A program made the position numbers and the translations under genes. The notes below the pieces were generated by a model, which saw nothing but the letters and a program-made list of their open reading frames with translations, had not been told where the DNA came from and made no database searches. Below, piece by piece: positions 55,066 to 61,339 of a stretch of DNA of 64,000 nt (position 1 is its first letter; every line of letters starts with the position of its first letter). This DNA comes from Leptotrichia sp. HSP-342 (lineage in GTDB: Bacteria; Fusobacteriota; Fusobacteriia; Fusobacteriales; Leptotrichiaceae). The stretch covers positions 992,001-1,056,000 of the forward strand of contig NZ_CP165646.1 of the NCBI RefSeq assembly GCF_041199995.1, written 5' to 3'.

Positions 55066-56070
55066 GTGTCAAAAGAAATAAAAGATAATTGGTATGTAGT
55101 ATTGGGATTGGATTTTTATCCTATTGCTGAGGAAAATGAAGAAATTATAAAGAATAGGATAGAAGAAAAGAAATCTGAGTGGGAAAGAAGGAAAGTTCGT
55201 GCTTATAATAAAGAAAATTTTATAAGATACATTAATTCATACGACACTATAAAAGAGGAAATGTTGGGGAGTAATAATATAAGAAAAGAATTAATAGAAG
55301 ATGCCATCGCTCCTGTAGACAATGCTTTAAAAATGGGAGAAGGAAGCATTAAAGTCTTTACAGATGATATTATAAAAAAAATTTCAAGGGAAACAAAGAG
55401 AAGTGAGAAAGTCGTAAGACAAAGAATTATGGAAAATCCTAATTTTGAATTGTATGATGAAACAATTTACAATGATTATCTTAACATTATTAAAAATAAG
55501 ACTGATTTTGAAATAATAGAAAAATCATTAAAAATATTGAATAGCAAAGATATTTATAGCTTTTTGAGTTCTCAAAATTTAAAATTTGAAACTTTAGATA
55601 ACAGTATTATAAATAAAGAAAGGAAAAAACTGACAAATCTTCATAATAATATTTCTTCTGCTAAAAACAAATTATATAGTCAAATTGAAAATATGGTTAA
55701 CAATAATGAAGAAAAACAAAAATATGATAAATATTTAAAGTATAGTAAAGTAATAAAAGAGCTAAATTATGTAAAAATATACAAAAACGGAACTGTAGGA
55801 ATTAAACCTGTTCAAAACATCAAAAAAATATTAGGCAATGAAAAAGAAGCAACTAATATTTTTATAGGCTTTTGTGAAGAAAATAATATTGCATACAATC
55901 TTTCGGATAACTCGGATACAGTAATTTCAGATACTTTAAATGATGAAAATGAAAATTTTAAAATTACATCTGATAATAAACAGACTAACCATATGATCAG
56001 ATATGTTGTGGCTTTAGCAGTATTCGCTTTAGGAGTTTTTGTAATAAATACATATTTTATAGGAATATAA
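55066..56070 (+). CDS. J-like protein without HPD motif, C-terminal membrane anchor
   Basis: A 334-residue protein. Residues 5-75 recall a J-domain: DNWYVVLGLDFYP at the start (as in YYEVLGL), then helices IKNRIEEKKSEWERRKV and NKENFIRYINSYDTIKEEML. The HPD tripeptide needed to stimulate Hsp70 is missing. The middle (about 85-270) is helical with a coiled coil (EKSLKILNSKDIYSF; NNISSAKNKLYSQIENMVNN). A single hydrophobic helix near the end (about 311-331, MIRYVVALAVFALGVFVINTYF) suggests a tail anchor with the body in the cytoplasm. Start is GTG 55066 after AAAGGAG. It probably brings the Hsp70 to the membrane; this is inference from domain and context. Confidence 0.65.
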   Translation: MSKEIKDNWYVVLGLDFYPIAEENEEIIKNRIEEKKSEWERRKVRAYNKENFIRYINSYDTIKEEMLGSNNIRKELIEDAIAPVDNALKMGEGSIKVFTDDIIKKISRETKRSEKVVRQRIMENPNFELYDETIYNDYLNIIKNKTDFEIIEKSLKILNSKDIYSFLSSQNLKFETLDNSIINKERKKLTNLHNNISSAKNKLYSQIENMVNNNEEKQKYDKYLKYSKVIKELNYVKIYKNGTVGIKPVQNIKKILGNEKEATNIFIGFCEENNIAYNLSDNSDTVISDTLNDENENFKITSDNKQTNHMIRYVVALAVFALGVFVINTYFIGI

Positions 56071-56080
56071 AAGAATAATT

Positions 56081-56112
56081 ACATAGTATTCTGTGTTTTT
56101 TTGTGTTATAAT
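56081..56112 (+). promoter_or_regulatory. Weak terminator overlapping a new -10 box
   Basis: ACATAG-TATT-CTGTGT (56081-56096, one G-U pair) with a run of T, directly followed by TATAAT (56107-56112), 35 bases before the HsdS-like gene. It suggests that the last two genes of the locus can be transcribed separately from the chaperone genes. Confidence 0.5.
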
Positions 56113-56146
56113 AAATATGGAAAAAATAAAATAAGAAGAGGTAGAA

Positions 56147-56734
56147 ATGAAATTAGGAGATAATGTAGATATAATAGCGCCATTAAACGTAAAAACGGCT
56201 GATTCTGAAACAGGATATTTTTTACTAAATCCAACAATGATAAGCAACGGAAAAATAGAAACTTTTGACTATGCAGAAGTTCCAGACAGATATAAAAATG
56301 GAAAAAATAAAATAGCCGATAAGTATTTTATAAAAAAGGATGATGTGCTATTTCAAGCTAAAGGAAGTAAAATAGATGTAGTGTATGTAGATAAGGATTA
56401 TGAAAAAGTTCTTCCATCAACACTTTATTTTATTTTAAGACCAAATGAAAAAATAAATCCCAAATATCTTCAATGGCTTTTAAAAACAGAACTGGTATTA
56501 TTGTATTTTGAAAAGAAATATAAAACAATGGGGACTGTTAGGGCTGTGAACAAGGGAGACATAGTGGACCTGAATGTGAAGATACCCGAAAGAAAAATTC
56601 AGGACGAAATGGCTAAAATAATAACAAGTTTTGAAGAGGAAGAATACAGTACAATGAAATATTTAAACATAAAAAGAAAGTACATTGAAGAAAGAGTTAT
56701 TGAAAACAATCAGGTGATAATAGATGAAGAATAA
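56147..56734 (+). CDS. HsdS-like single target-recognition domain protein
   Basis: A 195-residue protein resembling half of a type I restriction specificity subunit: a beta-rich recognition-like part (about 1-115; KLGDNVDIIAPLNVKTADSETG, YFIKKDDVLFQAKGSK, YFILRPNEKINPKYLQWLL) ending with GTVRAVNKGDIVDLNVKIPE, then RKIQDEMAKIITSFEEEEY and a helix (about 140-195) like the conserved spacer helix of HsdS. HsdS proteins have two such domains; this has one. No HsdR and no intact HsdM are in the window. AGAGGTAG precedes the ATG. Its end overlaps the next gene by 11 bases. A DNA-binding adaptor is the simplest guess. Confidence 0.72.
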   Translation: MKLGDNVDIIAPLNVKTADSETGYFLLNPTMISNGKIETFDYAEVPDRYKNGKNKIADKYFIKKDDVLFQAKGSKIDVVYVDKDYEKVLPSTLYFILRPNEKINPKYLQWLLKTELVLLYFEKKYKTMGTVRAVNKGDIVDLNVKIPERKIQDEMAKIITSFEEEEYSTMKYLNIKRKYIEERVIENNQVIIDEE

Positions 56735-57857
56735 ATTTTTTAAAGTTATGAGCGAAGAACTTGAAAATGAAAAAAAATCAAAAAAAATAGATATACTTAA
56801 AACATCATTATTTTTATATATGACTGTAATAAGTAAAGTTCTTTATGAAGAACTGGAAGTTTTGAAAAATAGTAATTATTTATTTTTAGAATATTTAAAT
56901 AATATAGGTTTTACGTACAATTTAAAAGAAAATTATTTGAAAAATATGAAGAATCTATCAAGTAAAATAAAGATATTTGAAGATACCTATAAAGCTATAG
57001 AAAGTCGTTTGAACAGGGAAGAGCTGATTGAAGATGCAGGAGCTATGGAAATAGATCTTAAACTAGATATTTTCAGAGGACAATGTGTAAAAATAGTTAA
57101 GAATTATATTGATAAAATAATAAACAGCGCAGTAATACCTAATGACAACACAGTTCAGCTGTTATCAGAAATTCTTGGAATAAAAAATAACGAAATTTTA
57201 TATGCTATAAATTTTTTTGAAGAAAACATATTTTATGATTACGAAATACCAAAAAATGAAATAGATACTATTACTGATATTTTATTTTCCATAGCTAATT
57301 TAGAAAAGAAAGAAAAAATATCAATAATTTTAACAAAAGAAATAACATCAAAAGAATTAATATATGAATCAATAAAAAATAATAAAAAAGGCATAGTGGA
57401 GAAAAGCGTTATTGATTCGTTAACTTTAGAAGAAAAAGAGGAATTAGTAAAGTCAGATAAAATTCAATGCGTAATATCTGTACCGTTTAATAATGTATTA
57501 AAGAATCAAGTAATAATATTTAACGAAGAAAAAGAAGAAAAAGAACATATATTATTTGTTCAAACACAAGATTTTTTTGAAAAAGGGAATGAAAAAATTA
57601 AAGTTGAGAACTTTAAGGAATTGTTAAAAATTCTTGATGAAAAAGAGGAAGTTAATGGAGTCTTAAAATCAGTTTCCAATGATGCAGTATTAGAGAAAGA
57701 ATGTAATTTTGATATTTTAAATTATGTCTTTAAAATAAAGGAAAAAATTAATTTGGAAGAATTAATGGCAGAAAAGGATGAAAGTTATAAAATAATGACA
57801 GAAAAAAGAGAAAAATGTGATAAGTTATTAAGAGAATCTTTAGAGGTAAAAAAATAG
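56724..57857 (+). CDS. HsdM-like protein lacking methyltransferase motifs
   Basis: A 377-residue soluble protein. The N-terminal half (1-190) is helical and unrecognised. The C-terminal half resembles the end of type I/N6 DNA methyltransferases: KGIVEKSVIDSL, then ELVKSDKIQCVISVPFNN and VIIFNEEKE, HILFVQTQDFFEKGNEK and CNFDILNYVF, parallel to HsdM segments xAVIxLP, ILVLNK, VLFIDAS and NxxRYV. The SAM-binding FxGxG and catalytic NPPF motifs are absent, so it cannot methylate. It overlaps the HsdS-like gene by 11 bases (ATG at 56724, stop at 56734), which implies coupled translation and probably a complex. The similarity is read by eye and is the least certain of the locus. Confidence 0.55.
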   Translation: MKNKFFKVMSEELENEKKSKKIDILKTSLFLYMTVISKVLYEELEVLKNSNYLFLEYLNNIGFTYNLKENYLKNMKNLSSKIKIFEDTYKAIESRLNREELIEDAGAMEIDLKLDIFRGQCVKIVKNYIDKIINSAVIPNDNTVQLLSEILGIKNNEILYAINFFEENIFYDYEIPKNEIDTITDILFSIANLEKKEKISIILTKEITSKELIYESIKNNKKGIVEKSVIDSLTLEEKEELVKSDKIQCVISVPFNNVLKNQVIIFNEEKEEKEHILFVQTQDFFEKGNEKIKVENFKELLKILDEKEEVNGVLKSVSNDAVLEKECNFDILNYVFKIKEKINLEELMAEKDESYKIMTEKREKCDKLLRESLEVKK

Positions 57858-57894
57858 ACATTATTTTATTCCGCTTTTTAGGCTTTTTCAATAT

Positions 57895-57923
57895 TTTACA
57901 AATCTTTTTTTTAGTGATATAAT
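57895..57923 (+). promoter_or_regulatory. Promoter for trpS
   Basis: TTTACA (57895-57900), 17 bases with an eight-T run, TATAAT (57918-57923). Nearly the same block stands at 38524-38563. Confidence 0.6.
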
Positions 57924-57982
57924 ACAGGTATGTTTTTAAAAATATAAGTATCTGTTTAATAATATAAATTATGGAGGTTTTT

Positions 57983-58954
57983 ATGAGAAGCTTATCGGGA
58001 ATACAGCCCAGCGGAATTTTACATATTGGAAATTATTTTGGTGCCATTAAGCAGTTTGTAGAGCTGCAGGATGAATATGAAGGTTTTTATTTTTTGGCAA
58101 ATTATCACGCTTTGACGTCTTCACCAAAAGGAGAGGATTTGAAGGCTAATACGATTGGTGTAATTTTGGACTATTTGGCTTTGGGACTGAATCCTGAAAA
58201 ATCAACACTGTTTTTGCAGTCGGATGTACCTGAACATGCCGAATTATCTTGGATTTTGTCAAATATTGCTCCAATGGGGCTACTAGAAAGAGCTCATTCA
58301 TATAAGGACAAAGTTGCGAAGGGAATCAAACCAAATGTGGGGCTTTTTACTTATCCAATACTTATGGCTGCTGACATTTTAATGTATTCGCCAGATATTG
58401 TGCCTGTTGGAAAGGATCAAAAACAGCATTTGGAAATGACTCGTGATATTGCAACTAAATTTAATGAAACTTACGGCAAGGAAGTATTTAAATTGCCAAA
58501 AGAAAAAATTGTTGAAAATGTAGCAACTGTGCCAGGAACAGATGGCGATAAAATGAGTAAGTCCTATGGAAATGTAATAAATATGTTTGGCTCAAAGAAA
58601 GCATTGAAAAAACAGATAATGAGCATTGTAACAGATTCAACACCTTTAGAAGAACCAAAAGATCCTGATAACAACATCACAAAATTATATGCTCTTTTTG
58701 CAACAGAAATGGAAGTAGAAGCACTAAAGGAAAAATTCAGAGCAGGAAACTTTGGATATGGACACGCTAAAAATGAATTGTTTGATAAATTTATGGATTA
58801 TTTTTCTCCATTCCAGAAAAAAAGAGAAGAACTGGAAAATAATATGGACTATGTGTACGGAATTTTGCGAGAAGGTGCAAATAAGGCTAGAAATATTGCA
58901 ACTGAGAAGATGGATGAAGTTAGAGATGTAGTGGGGCTTTTGAAAAAAAATTAG
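57983..58954 (+). CDS. trpS: Tryptophanyl-tRNA synthetase
   Basis: A 323-residue class I synthetase charging tRNA-Trp. SGIQPSGILHIGNYFGA at 5-21 contains the HIGH-equivalent HIGN, and GDKMSKSYGN around 190-199 holds the KMSKS loop. The central QSDVPEHAELSWILS, GLFTYPILMAADILMY and DQKQHLEMTRDIA segments are typical. Length agrees with bacterial TrpRS. Start chosen at ATG 57983, 5 bases after GGAGG; the in-frame ATG at 57971 overlaps that site. It has its own promoter; the rimP operon follows after another promoter and a hairpin. Confidence 0.96.
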   Translation: MRSLSGIQPSGILHIGNYFGAIKQFVELQDEYEGFYFLANYHALTSSPKGEDLKANTIGVILDYLALGLNPEKSTLFLQSDVPEHAELSWILSNIAPMGLLERAHSYKDKVAKGIKPNVGLFTYPILMAADILMYSPDIVPVGKDQKQHLEMTRDIATKFNETYGKEVFKLPKEKIVENVATVPGTDGDKMSKSYGNVINMFGSKKALKKQIMSIVTDSTPLEEPKDPDNNITKLYALFATEMEVEALKEKFRAGNFGYGHAKNELFDKFMDYFSPFQKKREELENNMDYVYGILREGANKARNIATEKMDEVRDVVGLLKKN

Positions 58955-58958
58955 GGGC

Positions 58959-59036
58959 TTGAAAAAAAAGCGAAAATGTGTTATTATAGTTACAGAAAAT
59001 AATTTTAGGTAGAGAGTGGGTTAGCCCACTCTTTAG
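58959..59036 (+). promoter_or_regulatory. Promoter and leader hairpin of the rimP-nusA-infB operon
   Basis: TTGAAA (58959-58964), 17 bases, TATTAT (58982-58987) forms a promoter. About 25 bases downstream a perfect 8-bp stem AGAGTGGG-TTAG-CCCACTCT (59013-59032) is followed by TTAGTTTT. It lies in the leader, before the AGGTG of rimP, so it could be a trpS terminator read with the promoter inside, or an attenuator for the operon. NusA itself acts on such hairpins, so autocontrol is possible (inference). Confidence 0.6.
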
Positions 59037-59059
59037 TTTTAGATATGAGGTGTAATTTT

Positions 59060-59548
59060 ATGGAACAAATTTTAAATGAGTTTGAGAAGAAAATCGAATT
59101 ACATTTAAAAGAAATGAATCTGGAATTGGCAGATTTAGAATATGTAAGAGATGGCGGGTATAATTATTTGAGGGTATATGTGGAGAAACTGGATGGAACT
59201 ACTACGCTTGATGATTGTATTGATTTTAGTCGTGAGATTGATGGAATTGCGGATGACTTGATTGAGGAGAAGTTTTTTCTGGAGGTTTCGACACCTGGGG
59301 TTGAGCGTAGATTGAGAAAGCCTAAAGATTTTGTGAGATTTTCGGGAGAGAGAATTAATGTTCAGGCTAAGAGCAATATTGAAGGAGCGAAGAGGTTTTT
59401 AGGAAAATTGGAAAAATTTGAGAATGATACGGTTTTTCTTTTAGATGATAAATTGGAAAAAATAGTGGAAATACCACTTTCTAAATTAAAGAAAGCAAAT
59501 TTAATATATGAATTACCAAATGGCATATTAAATAGTGAGGAGGAATGA
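59060..59548 (+). CDS. rimP: Ribosome maturation factor RimP
   Basis: A 162-residue RimP, needed for maturation of the 30S subunit. N-terminal alpha-beta domain (about 1-80; LELADLEYVRDGGYNYLRVYV and DDCIDFSREIDGIAD) with the family motif FFLEVSTPGVERRLRK (about 72-88), then an SH3-like C-terminal domain (about 90-160; GKLEKFENDTVFLLDD, IPLSKLKKANLIYEL). Start chosen at ATG 59060 after AGGTG; the ATG at 59045 overlaps that site. It overlaps nusA by one base (ATGATG), in the conserved order rimP-nusA-ylxR-infB. Confidence 0.93.
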   Translation: MEQILNEFEKKIELHLKEMNLELADLEYVRDGGYNYLRVYVEKLDGTTTLDDCIDFSREIDGIADDLIEEKFFLEVSTPGVERRLRKPKDFVRFSGERINVQAKSNIEGAKRFLGKLEKFENDTVFLLDDKLEKIVEIPLSKLKKANLIYELPNGILNSEEE

Positions 59549-60705
59549 TGAAAGGGCGAGATCAAAAAATATTTTTGGAAGCACTTGATGAACTTGAAAA
59601 GGAAAAGGGAATTTTAAAGGAAGAATTGCTGGAAACAATAGAAACTGCATTGCTTGCGGCATATAAAAAAAATTATGGTGAAAAGGACAATGTAAAGGTA
59701 ACAATTAATAGAAATAGTGGAGATGTAAAGGTTTATTCACAAAGGCTGATTGTAGAAAACGTAGAAAATCCTGAAGAGGAAATTAGTCTGCAAGATGCAA
59801 TTTCTGTTAAAAAGCGTGCTAAGCTGGGAGATGTTCTGGATTTGGAAATTAATGCGGAAAGTTTTAAGAGAAATGCTATTCAGAATGCAAAACAGATTGT
59901 TGTACAAAAAGTTAGAGAATGTGAAAAAAGAAATATCTTTAATAAATTTAAAGAAATTGAAAATTCAATTGTTTCTGCAAATGTTAGAAAGACTGATGAA
60001 AAAGGGAATCTGTATGTGGATATAAATGGACTTGAAGCAATTGTACCAGCAAAAGAATTGTCGCCAGTAGATATATTCAGACAAGGAGATAGAATTAAAA
60101 TTTATATCGGTGCTGTGGAAGAGTCTACGAAATTTACAAAAACTTTTGTTTCAAGAAAATCTGAGGAATTACTTCGAGGACTGCTTGAATTAGAAGTTCC
60201 TGAAATATATGAAGAAATTATTGAAATCAGAAACATTGCAAGGGAAGCGGGAAGCCGTTCTAAAGTGGCTGTTTACTCAAATGATGAGAATTTGGACGTT
60301 AAAGGTGCATGTATTGGGCGTAATGGAATGAGAATCCAAAATATTATCGATGAACTTTGTGGAGAAAAAATCGACATTGTTCTTTGGAATGAGGATATAA
60401 CGGAATTTGTAAAAAATGCCTTGAATCCTGCAGAAGTTCTGTCAGTGGAAATCATTGAGGAAGGCGAAGAAAATATGAAAGTTGCAAGAGTACTTGTAGC
60501 AGAAAACCAGTTATCGCTTGCAATTGGTAAGAAGGGTCAAAATTCAAGGCTTGCAGCAAGACTGTGCGGCGTGAAAATAGATATTCATACAGAACCTGCT
60601 GAAATTGATGGATTTGAAGAGTACGAAGAAGATACGGCTTTTAATGATTCATTTGAAGATGAAGCTGAGGAAAGTGCATTTGCTGGACTTCATGAGGAAG
60701 ACTAA
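59548..60705 (+). CDS. nusA: Transcription termination/antitermination factor NusA
   Basis: A 385-residue NusA binding RNA polymerase and nascent RNA to control pausing and termination. N-terminal RNAP-binding domain (about 1-125; LETIETALLAAYKKNYGE), S1 domain (about 130-200; SIVSANVRKTDEKGNLYVDI), KH1 (about 205-280; GSRSKVAVYSNDENLDVKGA, CIGRNGMRIQNI) and KH2 (about 285-350; VARVLVAENQLSLAIGKKGQ, NSRLAARLCG). A short acidic tail (EEYEEDTAFNDSFEDEAEES) follows; the extra C-terminal repeats of E. coli NusA are absent, as usual outside proteobacteria. ATG 59548 lies 4 bases after AGGAGG; ATG 59545 is an alternative. Confidence 0.95.
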   Translation: MKGRDQKIFLEALDELEKEKGILKEELLETIETALLAAYKKNYGEKDNVKVTINRNSGDVKVYSQRLIVENVENPEEEISLQDAISVKKRAKLGDVLDLEINAESFKRNAIQNAKQIVVQKVRECEKRNIFNKFKEIENSIVSANVRKTDEKGNLYVDINGLEAIVPAKELSPVDIFRQGDRIKIYIGAVEESTKFTKTFVSRKSEELLRGLLELEVPEIYEEIIEIRNIAREAGSRSKVAVYSNDENLDVKGACIGRNGMRIQNIIDELCGEKIDIVLWNEDITEFVKNALNPAEVLSVEIIEEGEENMKVARVLVAENQLSLAIGKKGQNSRLAARLCGVKIDIHTEPAEIDGFEEYEEDTAFNDSFEDEAEESAFAGLHEED

Positions 60706-60769
60706 AATTTGTAAAAATTATAAAAGATAAGTATTGAAAAAGTATCAAACAAGGAGATGATTAGAGAGT

Positions 60770-61339
60770 TTGGATACATTAATAAAAGAAAAAAAAGAAA
60801 GTAACAAACCTGAAAGAATGTGTATTTGCTGCAGGAAAAAAGGTAAAAAGATGGATTTTTTCAGGATAACTGAGCAAGACGGAAAATATGTTTACGATAA
60901 GGAAATGAAGGTGCAGGCAAGAGGATTTTATGTCTGTAAAACGAATGAATGTATTGAAAGACTGTCAAAACACAAGAAATATAATGTTGAAATAGAACAG
61001 CTTGTACGAATGCTTGAGGAAGTAAAAAAACAAAAGAAAAATATAATTGATATTTTAAAGCCGATGAAAAATTCTGAATATTTTGTCTTTGGAGTGGAGG
61101 AAACAATTAACGGAATAAAGCGTGAAAAAGTAAAGCTTGTTATTATTCCAAAAGATATAAGGGCAAAATATATTGAGGAGTTTAAAAAATTAACTGAAAA
61201 ATTTAATTTTAAAATTGTATTTGTTGAAAAGAAAATTGAATTAATAGAGCTTTTTTCAAGAGATGTGAATGTTATCGGTATTTTTGACAAAAAAGTAATC
61301 AAAGGAATATTAAGCAAAGTGGAGGTGATGAATGGATGA
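60770..61339 (+). CDS. ylxR: YlxR (DUF448) domain fused to an L7Ae-like domain
   Basis: A 189-residue RNA-binding protein. The N-terminal part (about 12-85) is YlxR: ERMCICCRKKGKKMDFFRI, GRGxYVC-like ARGFYVCKTNECIERL. The C-terminal part (about 95-185) looks like an L7Ae/YlxQ-type domain (KNSEYFVFGVEETINGIKRE, KLVIIPKDIRAKYIEEF, VNVIGIFDKKVIKGIL). In Bacillus these are two separate genes, ylxR and ylxQ, between nusA and infB; here they are one. Start is TTG 60770 after AAGGAG with a long 12-base gap. It overlaps infB by four bases (ATGA). Function is tied to RNA or ribosome biology. Confidence 0.85.
   Translation: MDTLIKEKKESNKPERMCICCRKKGKKMDFFRITEQDGKYVYDKEMKVQARGFYVCKTNECIERLSKHKKYNVEIEQLVRMLEEVKKQKKNIIDILKPMKNSEYFVFGVEETINGIKREKVKLVIIPKDIRAKYIEEFKKLTEKFNFKIVFVEKKIELIELFSRDVNVIGIFDKKVIKGILSKVEVMNG

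Noticed and set aside
56147..57857. A functional type I restriction-modification system
   Set aside because: There is no HsdR, the S-like protein has only one recognition domain, and the M-like protein lacks SAM and catalytic motifs.
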